Part shown: positions 33,872 to 43,876 of the stretch, in pieces
Position numbering within the stretch: the first letter of the stretch is position 1
Layout: each line of letters starts with the position of its first letter
Assembly (NCBI RefSeq): GCF_003386865.1
Contig: NZ_QTUA01000001.1
Coordinates: 1,116,001 to 1,180,000, forward strand
Direction: 5' to 3'
Source of the DNA: Calidifontibacter indicus
GTDB taxonomy: Bacteria; Actinomycetota; Actinomycetes; Actinomycetales; Dermatophilaceae
DNA: 64,000 bases
Translations under genes and position numbers: made by a program
Notes under the pieces: model-generated
Database searches by the model: none
Told to the model about the DNA's origin: nothing
The model's input: the letters and a program-made list of their open reading frames with translations, nothing else

Positions 33872-35608
33872 GTGAACCCGTCCACCGCCCTCGCCACCGT
33901 CGTCATCGACGAACTCGTCCGCCTCGGTGTGCGCGACGTCGTCCTGTGTCCCGGATCCCGTTCGGCCCCACTGGCGTACGCCGCGTTGGCCGCCGAACAG
34001 GCCGGACGGCTGCGCCTGCACGTGCGCATCGACGAGCGCTCGGCCGCCTTCCTCGCGCTCGGGATGGCGAAGGTGAGCCGCGTGCCGGTGCCGATCATCA
34101 CCACCAGCGGCACCGCCGTGGCCAACCTGCACCCCGCCGTGCTCGAGGCACATCACGCGGCCGTTCCGCTGCTGGTGCTCTCGGCCGACCGTCCCCTGGA
34201 GATGCGCTCGGTAGGGGCGAACCAAGCCACCGACCAGGTGAAGATCTTCGGCGGTGCGACGCGCTGGTTCTACGAGTTCGGCGTGCCGGAAAAGCGTGCG
34301 GGACAACAGGAATGGTGGCGCTCCATCGTCGGTCGCGCGGTCGCCGAGTCGACCGGAGTGCCGGCCGGGGACGCCGGCCCGGTGCACCTCAACCTGCCGT
34401 TGCGGCCACCGCTGGTGCCCGACGAGGACGATTCCGACTGGCCCGAAGACCTCACCGGCCTGCCGCGCAACGAGGCCTGGCTGAACGTGCGCCAGATCGA
34501 CAGCCACCGCCAGGTCGTCACCAGTGGCCCGGGCATCGCGCCGGTGCCGAAGACGCTGGTGGTGCTCGGCGATCTGCCCGAGCCCTCGATGGCTGCCGAG
34601 GTGGCCGAACTCGCCGATGTCGCCGGCTGGCCGGTGATCGCGGAGCCGTTCGGCAAGTACCACCGCGGACGCGTCACGCCGCACGGACCGCTGATCCTGC
34701 GGGCGTCGCAGTGGCTCGACCGCAACCGCCCCGAACGCGTGCTCGTCGCCGGGCGGGTGACCCTCGACCGCGAGGTCGCCCACCTGTTGCGCCACCCGGA
34801 GGTGTCGGTCGAGGTCATCACCGCCGGCACATCGTGGGCCGACGCCGGGCACCAGGTGCGCCGGGTGCACGCCTGGGAGGACATCGAGCGCAGCCGCACT
34901 GCGGTGTCGAGCTGCGCAGCACGTGGCTGGACGGCGAACTGGCGCAAGGCGGGCACCGCCCTCTCACAGGCCGCCACACCGGTGATCGAGGACAGTTGGC
35001 CGTCGGGCATGGCGATCGCCCGCGCCGTCGTGCACAACATGCCCGACGACTCTGCGCTGGTGGTCGGCCCGTCGAACATCGTGCGTGACCTCGACCTCGC
35101 GCGGAACGCGAATCGGGTTGCCCGCGAGGTGGTTTCGGTCGCCAACCGCGGTCTCGCCGGCATCGACGGCGTGGTTTCGACGGCGATCGGGGTGGCGCTC
35201 ACGCACACCGGCACCGCGACGTACGCGTTGATGGGCGACCTGACCTTCCTGCACGACGGCAACGCGCTGCTCATCGGCCCGGACAACGCGCATCCCGACC
35301 TCACGATCGTGGTGGTCAATGACGATGGTGGCGGCATCTTCACCACGCTCGAACCCGGGCAGGAGCGGCTGGCCGACTCCTTCGAGCGGGTCTTCGGCAC
35401 GCCCACCGGTGCCGACCTCGAACTGGTCTGCAAGGCGCGCGGCGCCGCGCACGAACTGATCGCCGACCGGGACACGCTGATCGAGCGGATTCAGCACCCG
35501 GGCAAGGGAATTCGGGTGCTCGAGGTGCGGGTGGAGCGATCCGGCGAACGCGCGCTCGTGGAGCGGCTGGCCGAGGTGGCGCGCCAGACCATCGATCCGC
35601 TCGACTGA
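33872..35608 (+). CDS. menD: MenD, SEPHCHC synthase
   Basis: Thiamine-diphosphate enzyme joining isochorismate and 2-oxoglutarate, the first committed step of menaquinone synthesis. 578 aa with the N-terminal pyrimidine-binding domain (VLCPGSRSAPLAYA, the ThDP Glu region HVRIDERSAAFLALG, TTSGTAVANLHPAVLEA), a central domain, and the C-terminal ThDP-binding GDLTFLHDGNALL ... VVNDDGGGIF motif. GTG at 33872 is used; the preceding stop is 2 nt away. menF, its supplier of isochorismate, is 1.6 kb further on the other strand. A strong terminator follows. Confidence 0.97.
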   Translation: MNPSTALATVVIDELVRLGVRDVVLCPGSRSAPLAYAALAAEQAGRLRLHVRIDERSAAFLALGMAKVSRVPVPIITTSGTAVANLHPAVLEAHHAAVPLLVLSADRPLEMRSVGANQATDQVKIFGGATRWFYEFGVPEKRAGQQEWWRSIVGRAVAESTGVPAGDAGPVHLNLPLRPPLVPDEDDSDWPEDLTGLPRNEAWLNVRQIDSHRQVVTSGPGIAPVPKTLVVLGDLPEPSMAAEVAELADVAGWPVIAEPFGKYHRGRVTPHGPLILRASQWLDRNRPERVLVAGRVTLDREVAHLLRHPEVSVEVITAGTSWADAGHQVRRVHAWEDIERSRTAVSSCAARGWTANWRKAGTALSQAATPVIEDSWPSGMAIARAVVHNMPDDSALVVGPSNIVRDLDLARNANRVAREVVSVANRGLAGIDGVVSTAIGVALTHTGTATYALMGDLTFLHDGNALLIGPDNAHPDLTIVVVNDDGGGIFTTLEPGQERLADSFERVFGTPTGADLELVCKARGAAHELIADRDTLIERIQHPGKGIRVLEVRVERSGERALVERLAEVARQTIDPLD

Positions 35609-35648
35609 GCGAACGCAGGCGAACACCGGCGAACACCGGCGCGCACGC

Positions 35649-35687
35649 GGAAACACCACGCATCCCCCAGCGGTGCGTGGTGTTTCC
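35649..35687. terminator. Bidirectional terminator between menD and the DUF4097 gene
   Basis: Perfect 14-bp inverted repeat (35649-35662 and 35674-35687) with an 11-nt loop, between convergent stops at 35608 and 35704. The stem ends TTTCC and is followed by TTG, so both directions have weak T/A tracts. Confidence 0.85.
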
Positions 35688-35703
35688 TTGTCCTGCAGTC
35701 GAT

Positions 35704-36552
35704 TCAGACGATCTGTTCGGTGCGGCTCATCTCGTCGGCGCGAAGCCGCACGACACCGCTGCCGGTGCGGGCGTTCAGCTTCACGAAATCCTGACCGGGA
35801 GCGGGCTCGCCGGCCGAGGGGAGTGACGACTCGACGGGTCGTCCGGAGACGATGTCGGTCCAGACCGGGGTGCCGAGCGGCACGTGCACGGTGACGTCAC
35901 CGCTGCCGGTGCGCACGTCGATCTCCCCGCCGCAGATCCTGCCGATGTCGAGGCGTCCGCTGCCGGTGCGGGCCTTGAGGTCGCCGTGCATCCGGCCGAC
36001 CCGCAGATGCCCCGAACCCGCCTTGTAGCCGAGGTTGCCGGTGAGTTCGCCGACGGACGCGTGACCGGAGCCGGTCGCGATCATCGCCTCGCCGCGCAGA
36101 CCCGCCGCCTCGACGCCGCCGGAGCCGGTGCGCAGTCGGGTGTCGCCGGCGCACCGGCCGACCACGATCTGCCCGGAGCCGGTGTCGACCAGGGCTTCGG
36201 CCGCCACCTCGTCCAACTGCACGTCGCCCGACCCGGTCTTCACGCGGGCCGTCTGCACCGAACCCTTGACGGCAACCGGTGCGCTTCCTGACTGCACCGT
36301 GACGTCACCGTGCGCCGGCGTGCTGATGCGCAGGTCGATCGCCCACTCGCGGTCGCTGCCGAGGCCGCGCGCCTTCGGGGTCTCAACCCAGACGGCACCC
36401 TCCTCCTGCTCTACGACCACCTCATCGGCGTGCTTTCCCTCGATCTCGACCGTGGTCTGCGTGACCTCGGCGGCCGTGACGAACACGCTGCCCGAACGGA
36501 TCTCGACGCCCAACTGGATCGGGCCGGGCGTCTCGAACGTCTCGGTGCGCAT
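35704..36552 (-). CDS. DUF4097-family beta-repeat protein
   Basis: 282 aa made of about eight short beta-repeats each carrying Thr/Ala-Gly-Ser-Gly (for example KTGSGDVQLDEV, DTGSGQIVVGRC, RTGSGGVEAAGL, ATGSGHASVGEL, KAGSGHLRVGRM, RTGSGRLDIGRI, RTGSGDVTVHV). This is the right-handed beta-solenoid pattern of DUF4097/adhesin-like proteins. It has no signal peptide or membrane helix, so it is probably cytosolic. ATG at 36552 overlaps the upstream stop as TGATG. The coupled gene is a ribbon-helix-helix protein, so this may be its co-factor or sensor (inference). Function unknown. Confidence 0.88.
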   Translation of the reverse strand: MRTETFETPGPIQLGVEIRSGSVFVTAAEVTQTTVEIEGKHADEVVVEQEEGAVWVETPKARGLGSDREWAIDLRISTPAHGDVTVQSGSAPVAVKGSVQTARVKTGSGDVQLDEVAAEALVDTGSGQIVVGRCAGDTRLRTGSGGVEAAGLRGEAMIATGSGHASVGELTGNLGYKAGSGHLRVGRMHGDLKARTGSGRLDIGRICGGEIDVRTGSGDVTVHVPLGTPVWTDIVSGRPVESSLPSAGEPAPGQDFVKLNARTGSGVVRLRADEMSRTEQIV

Positions 36553-37100
36553 CAGTTCCACCCGCGCATGTGGCGCGGTCCCTTGCGTCCGGAGAACGGG
36601 TCTTGGCCGAGGAAGTGGTTGATGAGCTCGGACGGGTCCATCTGGAAGCCGCCGTCGCGCATCGTCGATACCCGAATTGCGTTGACAATCCACGTGTTCA
36701 GCGACTGACCGGCGGCCTCGGCGCGGGCCTCGGCCTTCGCCTTGACGGTCTCGGGCAGCCGGACGGTGATTCGGGCGAGCCCGCCCTCGTCCTCGACCTC
36801 GGCGTCCTTGTCGAGGTTGGGTGCGGTCGGCGGCGGGGGAGGTGTCGGCATCGCGGCCTGCACCGCGAAGTCGAGATCGCGGCCCACCAGTCGGACGTCG
36901 ACCGAACCGGACGGCATCTTCGCGGTGATCTCGGCGGCAGCCGCGCTGACCGCCTCCATGATTGCCAGTCGAGCCGAGGCGTCGATGGCGTACGACAGGC
37001 GCTCGGCGACGAACTGCTCGCCGTCCTCACCTGCTGCCCGAGCGGCGGCGAGCAGGTCGCGCCGCATCCCTTCGATGTACGGTGTGATGTCCATGTGCAT
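36552..37100 (-). CDS. Ribbon-helix-helix (HicB-like) regulatory protein
   Basis: 182 aa. An N-terminal helical domain (1-75, DITPYIEGMRRDLLAAARAAGEDG...) is followed by a Pro-rich linker (PTPPPPPTAP) and a ribbon-helix-helix DNA-binding segment at about 108-145: LARITVRLPETVKAKAEARA, then a helix with LNTWIVNAI. This resembles the DNA-binding part of HicB-like antitoxins. There is no toxin-like small gene beside it; the coupled partner is the DUF4097 solenoid. ATG at 37100 is used; ATG at 37094 is equally possible. A palindrome just upstream (37106-37124) fits autoregulation. Confidence 0.8.
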   Translation of the reverse strand: MHMDITPYIEGMRRDLLAAARAAGEDGEQFVAERLSYAIDASARLAIMEAVSAAAAEITAKMPSGSVDVRLVGRDLDFAVQAAMPTPPPPPTAPNLDKDAEVEDEGGLARITVRLPETVKAKAEARAEAAGQSLNTWIVNAIRVSTMRDGGFQMDPSELINHFLGQDPFSGRKGPRHMRGWN

Positions 37101-37105
37101 CAGAA

Positions 37106-37124
37106 TGACGTCACGGTGATGTCA
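37106..37124. promoter_or_regulatory. Palindrome at the start of the RHH-DUF4097 operon
   Basis: TGACGTCAC, one central base, then GTGATGTCA: 9-bp arms with a single mismatch, ending 6 nt before the RHH start codon. TTGACT on the minus strand (37132-37127) upstream of it may be a -35 element. Ribbon-helix-helix proteins commonly bind such sites in their own promoters; binding here is inferred. Confidence 0.55.
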
Positions 37125-37151
37125 GAGTCAAGGGTCATGACGTCGTGACCG

Positions 37152-37203
37152 CCGAATGTTTGCCGATTTGGGCACGCACATCGCGTGTCCCGCAAACTTT
37201 CGG
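37152..37203 (-). terminator. Hairpin downstream of menF
   Basis: Imperfect long hairpin: an outer 12-bp stem with one mismatch (37152-37163 and 37192-37203), an asymmetric internal bulge, and an inner 8-bp stem with one G-T pair (37170-37177 and 37183-37190) around a 5-nt loop. It begins about 20 nt past the menF stop on the minus strand and precedes the RHH operon promoter. Confidence 0.6.
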
Positions 37204-37223
37204 GGGAAGGGGGCGGGGGTGTT

Positions 37224-38504
37224 TCAGTCGTTGCCGAGTGCTTGGCGCATCGGCAGCAGCTTGGCGTCCGACTCGGCCAACTCGGCCTCGGGCACACTGC
37301 CGGCGACGATGCCGCAGCCGGCGAAAACCCTGATCGCACACGGGTCTTCGTGATCGAGCATGCCGCTGCGCAGGGCGATGCCCCATTCGCCGTCGCCCTC
37401 GGCGTCGAGCCAGCCGACCGGTCCGGCGTAGCGCCCCCGGTCCATCTGCTCGAGTTCGTGGATGACCTCGGCTGCCATGTCGGTCGGGGTGCCGCAGACC
37501 GCCGCGGAGGGGTGCAGCGCGGCCGCGAGCCCGAGCGAGGAGGCCCCGTCGCGCAGCACCGCGGTGACGTCGGTCGCCAGGTGCATCACGTTCGGCAGGT
37601 GCAGCACGAACGGCGACTCGGGCAGGTTCATCGACGAGCAGTGCGGGCGCAGCGCCTCGGCCACCGAGCGCACCGCGTACTCGTGCTCCTCGAGGTCCTT
37701 CGAGGAGCGGGCGAGGCCGGCCGCGAGCCCGAGGTCGTGGTCGTCGTCGCCGGTACGGCGGATCGTGCCGGCCAGCACCCGCGAGGTCACCAGGCCCTTC
37801 TCGCGGCGCAGCAGCATCTCCGGAGTGGCTCCGACCATGCCGTCGACCGCGAAGGTCCAGGTGTTGGAGTAGCTCTCGGCGAGGCGCCCGAGCAGGCGGC
37901 GCGGGTCGATCGCGGTGGCGCTGCGCACCACGACGTCGCGCGCCATCACCACCTTGTCGAGGTCGCCGTGCTGGATGCGGCGCACCGACTCGGCGACGGC
38001 CTCCGCCCACTGCGCGCGCGACAGGGCACCGGTGGTCACCGTGAGCTCGCCGTTGGCGCGGGTGGCGTGGGCGCGGATCTGGGGTTCGGTGCCGGGCAGG
38101 CGGTCGGCCGTGCTGATCACGGTGACCCAGCTGCGTCCGTCGCGGCGTCCGACGATCACCTCGGGCACGACCAGCGTGCTCGACTGCTCGGAGCGGCGAC
38201 TGAACGCGAAGGTGCCGAAGGCGACGGGCCCGGTGCCCGGAAGTTCGAGATCGGTGCGGACGACGGCCGACGCGGCCACGTCGTCCCACCACTGGGTGGC
38301 CGCGGAGAACCGCTCTTCACCCGAGGTCGTGATCGACGCCGCGCGCCCCCAGCCGACCAACCCGTCGCCGCCGCGCACCCAGCACACGATGTCGGCCGGG
38401 GCGATGTCGTCGGGGACGAGTGCGGTCAGCTCGCCGTCGTAACTGATCTGCGTCGTGCGGGCCACGAGAGTGGGCACGGAGGCGTCGGCGAGCGGAATGG
38501 TCAC
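37224..38504 (-). CDS. menF: Isochorismate synthase MenF
   Basis: Chorismate-binding enzyme isomerising chorismate to isochorismate for MenD. 426 aa with the conserved C-terminal half: [12 protein letters not shown] (catalytic Lys), [42 protein letters not shown], the [10 protein letters not shown] motif and [13 protein letters not shown]. The start GTG at 38504 gives a family-like N-terminus, though no clear ribosome-binding site precedes it. Isochorismate synthases of siderophore and menaquinone pathways look alike; the adjacency to menG and menD supports the menaquinone role. It is divergent from menG across 72 nt. Confidence 0.93.
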   Translation of the reverse strand: MTIPLADASVPTLVARTTQISYDGELTALVPDDIAPADIVCWVRGGDGLVGWGRAASITTSGEERFSAATQWWDDVAASAVVRTDLELPGTGPVAFGTFAFSRRSEQSSTLVVPEVIVGRRDGRSWVTVISTADRLPGTEPQIRAHATRANGELTVTTGALSRAQWAEAVAESVRRIQHGDLDKVVMARDVVVRSATAIDPRRLLGRLAESYSNTWTFAVDGMVGATPEMLLRREKGLVTSRVLAGTIRRTGDDDHDLGLAAGLARSSKDLEEHEYAVRSVAEALRPHCSSMNLPESPFVLHLPNVMHLATDVTAVLRDGASSLGLAAALHPSAAVCGTPTDMAAEVIHELEQMDRGRYAGPVGWLDAEGDGEWGIALRSGMLDHEDPCAIRVFAGCGIVAGSVPEAELAESDAKLLPMRQALGND

Positions 38505-38576
38505 GACCAAGGAGCGTACGCCGACTCGGCAGTAACCCGTACGCAACCCGCATGTGGCGTGCGTCAAGATGGAGCC

Positions 38577-39269
38577 ATGAACCGCGCCAGCCTCGACAAG
38601 CGCCCCACCGACGTCGCCCGCATGTTCGACGACGTGGCGGCCCGCTACGACATCACCAACGACGTCATGTCGATGGGGCAGGACCGCCGCTGGCGGGGAC
38701 AGGTGCTGGCCGCCGTCGACCCCCAGCCCGGCGAGGTCATCCTCGACATCGCGGCCGGCACCGGCACGTCCAGCGAGCCCCTCGAGGCCGCCGGCGCCAA
38801 GGTGGTGCCCGGCGACTTCTCGCTCGGCATGCTCAAGGTCGGCAAGAAGCGCCGCCGCGATCTCGGTTTCACCGCTGCCGACGCGATGCGACTTCCGTTC
38901 GGAGACAACACTTTTGACGCCGTCACCATGTCGTTCGGCCTGCGCAACGTCGAAGACCCGGTGCAGGCGCTCGCGGAGTTCCACCGCGTCACCAAGTCCG
39001 GCGGACGCGTCGTGATCTGCGAGTTCTCGACCCCGACCAACCCGGTGTTCCGCAAGGTCTACTCCGAGTACCTCATGGGCGCGCTGCCGCGCATCGCCAA
39101 GCCGATCGGCTCCAACGCCGAGTCGTACGTCTACCTCGCCGAGTCGATCCAGGCCTGGCCCGACCAGCAGGGCATGGCCGCCAACCTGCAGCGCGCCGGC
39201 TGGGACGACGTCGAGTGGCGCAACCTCACCGGCGGCATCGTGGCGTTGCACCGCGGCCGCAAGGGCTGA
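38577..39269 (+). CDS. menG: Demethylmenaquinone methyltransferase MenG/UbiE
   Basis: SAM-dependent C-methyltransferase for the last core step of menaquinone synthesis. 230 aa with the N-terminal [23 protein letters not shown] motif [27 protein letters not shown], and [17 protein letters not shown] at 38577 has GGAGCC just upstream. menF is divergent; menJ follows 150 nt later, after a gap containing a Rex-like operator. Confidence 0.96.
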   Translation: MNRASLDKRPTDVARMFDDVAARYDITNDVMSMGQDRRWRGQVLAAVDPQPGEVILDIAAGTGTSSEPLEAAGAKVVPGDFSLGMLKVGKKRRRDLGFTAADAMRLPFGDNTFDAVTMSFGLRNVEDPVQALAEFHRVTKSGGRVVICEFSTPTNPVFRKVYSEYLMGALPRIAKPIGSNAESYVYLAESIQAWPDQQGMAANLQRAGWDDVEWRNLTGGIVALHRGRKG

Positions 39270-39337
39270 CCCGGGGGAGGGGGCTAAGGGGCGCCTTAGT
39301 AAGGCCGCGCCGACCGAGCGCCGTAGAGTGCACGCGT

Positions 39338-39355
39338 TCGTGAATTGCTTCACAA
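39338..39355. promoter_or_regulatory. Rex (NADH/NAD+ sensor) operator-like site
   Basis: TCGTGAA-TTGC-TTCACAA matches the Gram-positive Rex operator TTGTGAA-N4-TTCACAA at 13 of 14 specified bases. It lies 65 nt upstream of the menJ start and downstream of a possible -10 (TAGAGT, 39324-39329). In Streptomyces coelicolor Rex represses respiratory genes including nuo. Here the site heads the menJ-nuoA-N run, so Rex control is a good inference, but no rex gene is in the window. Confidence 0.65.
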
Positions 39356-39419
39356 GCATCCCGAAGCAGCACCCCAGCAAGACCACGCGCACCGCCCGAG
39401 CACAACCTGAGGACCCCCT

Positions 39420-40724
39420 GTGAGCCAGCCTGCCGCACAACGGCCGTCGGAGAATTCCGCCGACGTCGTCGTCGTAGGCGCAGGCCCCGCCGGGGCCGCC
39501 ACAGCCGCTCACCTCGCGCAGGCCGGACTCGACGTCGTGCTGCTGGAACAGGCCCACCTGCCGCGCCCCAAGACCTGCGGCGACGCCCTCGGACCGCGCG
39601 CCGTCCGTGAACTCGTCACGCTCGGGCTCCCGACCCCGCAGGACGACGGCTGGCACCGCACCAGGGGCGTCCGCGTCGTCGGCGGCGGCATGCGCCTGCT
39701 GCTCGACTGGCCCGACACCGCCGGCTTCCCGCCGTACGGCCTCGTGCGCCGCCGCGACCTGTTCGACGCCGCGCTGGCCGACCACGCCGTCGCCCGCGGC
39801 GCCCAACTGCGCCAGGGCGTGCGCGTGACCGGCGCGATCCAGGAGGGCGGACGCGTCGTCGGCGTCCGGGCCGAACACCTCGACGAGACCGGTGCGGCGC
39901 AGAGCGAGACCGAGTTCCGCGCGCCGCTGATCATCGCCGCCGACGGGGGAGCCTCACCGCTGGCGACCGCGGCCGGACGCACCGTGCGCCCGGGTCGCAC
40001 CACCGCCTACGCCGCCCGCGCCTACTTCACCGGACCGCGCCACGACGACGACTACCTCGAGACCTGGCTCGACCTCACCGCGACCGGCGACGACGGCCAC
40101 GAGGTCGTGCTGCCCGGCTACGGCTGGATCTTCGGCCTCGGCGACGGCACCAGCAATGTCGGCATCGGCGTGCTCAACCGCACCGCCCGACTCGGCAAGC
40201 TCGACGAGCAACAGGAACTGCGTCGGTGGATCGCCACCATGCCGCCGGAGTGGTCGTTCGACCGTGACTCCCAGGTGGGCGAGATCGCGGGCGATCGGTT
40301 CGCGGTCGGTGCCGACCGCCGTCCGCACTATGCCGACGGCCTCATGCTCGTCGGCGACGCCGGCGGCATGGGCAACCCGTTCACCGGTGAGGGCATCTCC
40401 TACGCCCTGGAGTCGGGACGGCTCGCCGCCGAAACCGTGGTGCAGGCGTTCGCCCGCGCCGACGACGCCGGACGCGAACGCGTGCTGGCGGGTTACCCAG
40501 CTGTGATCACCGACTCGCTGGGTGGCTACTACACATTGGGTCGCGTCTTCGCAAAGATGATCGGCAACCCTGAGGTCATGCGGTGGACCGTGCGATACGG
40601 TCTGCCGCGCCGGACGACGATGAGTTTTCTGCTCAAGGTGATCGCCAATCTCGGCGAGACCCACGGCGGGAGCACGCCCGACCGGTTGCTCGCCACCCTG
40701 GCGCGGGTGACGCCCGCGGCATGA
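39420..40724 (+). CDS. menJ: Geranylgeranyl reductase-family flavoprotein, probable menaquinone reductase MenJ
   Basis: FAD-dependent oxidoreductase of 434 aa. The dinucleotide-binding motif is VVVGAGPAGAATAAHLAQAG (from about residue 17), followed by PKTCGDALGPRAV and the second FAD motif MLVGDAGGMGNPFTGEGISYALESG. The mycobacterial homologue MenJ (Rv0561c) saturates one isoprene unit of menaquinone; the position beside menG and upstream of nuo supports the same role. GTG at 39420 has TGAGGA 8 nt upstream. nuoA starts 55 nt downstream on the same strand. Confidence 0.88.
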   Translation: MSQPAAQRPSENSADVVVVGAGPAGAATAAHLAQAGLDVVLLEQAHLPRPKTCGDALGPRAVRELVTLGLPTPQDDGWHRTRGVRVVGGGMRLLLDWPDTAGFPPYGLVRRRDLFDAALADHAVARGAQLRQGVRVTGAIQEGGRVVGVRAEHLDETGAAQSETEFRAPLIIAADGGASPLATAAGRTVRPGRTTAYAARAYFTGPRHDDDYLETWLDLTATGDDGHEVVLPGYGWIFGLGDGTSNVGIGVLNRTARLGKLDEQQELRRWIATMPPEWSFDRDSQVGEIAGDRFAVGADRRPHYADGLMLVGDAGGMGNPFTGEGISYALESGRLAAETVVQAFARADDAGRERVLAGYPAVITDSLGGYYTLGRVFAKMIGNPEVMRWTVRYGLPRRTTMSFLLKVIANLGETHGGSTPDRLLATLARVTPAA

Positions 40725-40779
40725 CGGTGAATACGATGGAGCGTCGCTCGACGATGAGCGCATGGAAGGAGTCGCCCCG

Positions 40780-41154
40780 ATGCAAGGGATGACGAACTAC
40801 TCGTACGCCCCGCTGCTCTTCTTCGCGGGCATCGGTCTGTTCTTCGCTGTCTTCTCGGTGGGTGCCGGTGCGCTCGCCGGGCCGAAGCGATACAACCGGG
40901 CCAAGGCCGACGCCTATGAGTGCGGCATCCAGCCGTCGCCGCACGCCGACGGCGGTGGGCGCGTGCCGATCAAGTACTACCTGACCGCGATGCTGTTCAT
41001 CATCTTCGACATCGAATCGGTGTTCCTCTACCCGTTCGCGGTGTCGTTCGACCGGATGGGCCTGTTCGCGCTCGTCGAGATGGTGCTGTTCATCCTGACC
41101 GTCTTCGTGGCGTACGCGTACGTGTGGCGCCGCGGTGGACTCGAGTGGGACTGA
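40780..41154 (+). CDS. nuoA: NADH-quinone oxidoreductase subunit A
   Basis: Small membrane subunit of the complex I arm near the quinone site; 124 aa, three membrane helices. Conserved marks are KADAYECGIQP (cysteine loop), IKYYLTAMLFIIFDIESVFLYPFAV and the third helix VEMVLFILTVFVAYAYVW. ATG at 40780 is preferred to 40762 because GGAAGGAG overlaps the latter and stands 8 nt before the former. First of 14 nuo genes in the standard order A-N. Confidence 0.97.
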   Translation: MQGMTNYSYAPLLFFAGIGLFFAVFSVGAGALAGPKRYNRAKADAYECGIQPSPHADGGGRVPIKYYLTAMLFIIFDIESVFLYPFAVSFDRMGLFALVEMVLFILTVFVAYAYVWRRGGLEWD

Positions 41155-41169
41155 GGTCCGGAGACTGAC

Positions 41170-41720
<551 letters not shown>

Positions 41721-41724
<4 letters not shown>

Positions 41725-42524
41725 GCGACGAGAAGAAGAACGACCTCCCGAAGGACCCGGTGAACGGTCCGATCACCGAGCAGCCCACCGAGCCCAAGTC
41801 GGAGGTCGAGATCGCGCAGGAGGACGGCCAGGTCACTCACCACGCGTCGGTCGACGGCCCCGTCGTCGTCGCTCAGCGCCACGGCATGTTCGGTTCCTCG
41901 CTCGGCAACGACACCTCCGGTTACGGCCGTCTTGAGCGCGAGGTGCTGTTCCCGGGGCAGGCGCAGCGGCCCTACGGCTCCTACTTCGACCAGATCGCCG
42001 ACGACCTGGCCGGCGGCCTGGCGCGTCGCGGTGACGCCGCGTTCGCCGATGCGATCGTGCGGGTCGTCGTCGACCGCGGCGAGCTGACCCTGTTCGTGGC
42101 CCGCGAGCACCTCCCGATCGTCGCGCAGACGCTGCGTGACGAGCCCTCGCTGCGCTTCGAGATGTGCCTCGGCGTCTCCGGCGTGCACTACCCGCAGGAG
42201 ACCGGCGCCGAGCTGCACGCCGTCTACCACCTGGTCTCGATCACCAACGGCAGCAAGCGCGTCCGCCTCGAGGTCACGGCACCCGAGACCGACCCGCACA
42301 TCCCGTCGGTCACCAAGGTGTGGCCGGGCGCCGACTGGCACGAGCGCGAGACCTGGGACATGTTCGGGCTGATCTTCGACGGCCACCCGGCCCTCACCCG
42401 CATCCTCATGCCGGACGACTGGCCCGGCCACCCGCAGCGCAAGGACTACCCGCTCGGCGGCATCCCGGTGGAGTACAAGGGCGCCACCGTGCAGCCGGCC
42501 GACGAGCGCAGGAGCTACAACTGA
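41721..42524 (+). CDS. nuoC: NADH-quinone oxidoreductase subunit C
   Basis: Peripheral subunit of 267 aa (30-kDa subunit homologue). A charged N-terminal extension of about 50 residues precedes the core; the signature is [40 protein letters not shown]. It overlaps nuoB by 4 nt and nuoD by 1 nt (TGATG), indicating coupled translation. Confidence 0.97.
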
Positions 42525-43876
42525 TGACCACCACCTCCAACGCCCACGACCCGTTCGGCGCGGCCACCCATGACGTCGACGACGACACCCCGGTGATCAA
42601 TGCCGTCGGTGGCGACTGGGACTCCGTCGCCGACGAGGCGACCGCCCTCCACGAGGAGCGCATCGTCGTCAACATGGGTCCGCAGCACCCGTCGACGCAC
42701 GGTGTGCTCCGCCTGATCCTCGAACTCGACGGCGAGACCGTCACCGAGGCGCGCGCCGGCATCGGATACCTGCACACGGGTATCGAGAAGAACATGGAGT
42801 TCCGCACCTGGGTGCAGGGCGTCACCTTCGCCACCCGGATGGACTACGTGATGCCGCTGTTCAACGAGGCGGCGTACTGCCTGGCGGTCGAGAAGGTGCT
42901 CGGCATCACCGACCAGGTGCCCGAGCGGGCGAACGTCATCCGCGTGCTGATGATGGAACTGAACCGCATCACCTCCCACCTCATCTGCCTCGGCACCGGT
43001 GGCATGGAGATGGGCGCGACCACGATCATGACGATCGGTTTCCGCGAGCGCGAGCGCATCCTGCGCATCTTCGAGGCGGTCACCGGTCTGCGCATGAACC
43101 ACGCGTACATCCGCCCCGGCGGCGTGGCTCAAGACCTCCCCGTCGGCACCATCGACGCGATCCGCGAGACGATCCCGCAGGTGCGTCGCGGCCTGCGCGA
43201 GCTCGAGCAGCTGATGGTCGAGAACCCGATCCTCAAGGGCCGCATGGTCGATGTCGGCTACCTCGACCTCACCGGCTGCACCGCGCTCGGCATGACCGGT
43301 CCGATCCTGCGCTCGGCCGGCCTGCCCTACGACCTGCGCAAGACCGAGCCGTACTGCGGTTACGAGACCTACGACTTCGAGGTCGTCACCCGCGACACCT
43401 GCGACGCGTACGGCCGTCTGATGGTGCGCATCGGTGAGATGCACGAATCGCTGAAGATCGTCGAGCAGGCGGTCGAGCGGCTCGAGGCCAACCCGGGCCC
43501 GGTCATGGTCGAGGACAAGAAGATCGCCTGGCCCGCCCAGTTGGCGGTCGGCAGCGACGGTCAGGGCAACAGCCTCGACCACATCCGCGAGATCATGGGC
43601 GAGTCGATGGAGTCGCTCATCCACCACTTCAAGCTGGTCACCGAGGGCTTCCGGGTGCCGGCCGGCCAAGCCTACGCGGCCGTCGAGTCGCCGAAGGGCG
43701 AGATGGGCTGCCACGTGGTCTCCACCGGCGGCACGCGTCCGCACCGGGTGCACTTCCGTGACCCTTCGTTCAACAACCTGCAGGGTGTCTCGGCGATGGC
43801 CGAGGGCGGCGCCGTGGCCGACGTGATCGTCGCCGTGGCCTCCATTGACCCGGTGATGGGAGGAGTCGACCGATGA
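42524..43876 (+). CDS. nuoD: NADH-quinone oxidoreductase subunit D
   Basis: 49-kDa-subunit homologue forming the quinone cavity with NuoB; 450 aa. Marks are [34 protein letters not shown], and the C-terminal [29 protein letters not shown]. It ends GGVDR, encoded by the 3' part of the 19-bp motif GGGAGGAGTCGACCGATGA. That motif is repeated twice more downstream and finally supplies the nuoE ribosome-binding site and ATG. Its stop overlaps the ATG of mini-ORF 1 as ATGA. Confidence 0.98.
   Translation: MTTTSNAHDPFGAATHDVDDDTPVINAVGGDWDSVADEATALHEERIVVNMGPQHPSTHGVLRLILELDGETVTEARAGIGYLHTGIEKNMEFRTWVQGVTFATRMDYVMPLFNEAAYCLAVEKVLGITDQVPERANVIRVLMMELNRITSHLICLGTGGMEMGATTIMTIGFRERERILRIFEAVTGLRMNHAYIRPGGVAQDLPVGTIDAIRETIPQVRRGLRELEQLMVENPILKGRMVDVGYLDLTGCTALGMTGPILRSAGLPYDLRKTEPYCGYETYDFEVVTRDTCDAYGRLMVRIGEMHESLKIVEQAVERLEANPGPVMVEDKKIAWPAQLAVGSDGQGNSLDHIREIMGESMESLIHHFKLVTEGFRVPAGQAYAAVESPKGEMGCHVVSTGGTRPHRVHFRDPSFNNLQGVSAMAEGGAVADVIVAVASIDPVMGGVDR

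Noticed and set aside
36552-37100. Complete type II toxin-antitoxin pair
   Set aside because: Only a ribbon-helix-helix protein is seen; the coupled gene is a DUF4097 solenoid, not a recognisable toxin, so the claim is kept as a question.
39284-39299. CTAAGG/CCTTAG inverted repeat after menG as an iron-box (IdeR/DtxR) site or terminator
   Set aside because: It lacks the TTAGGTTAGSCTAACCTAA core and the stem is only 6 bp; it is too weak for either claim.
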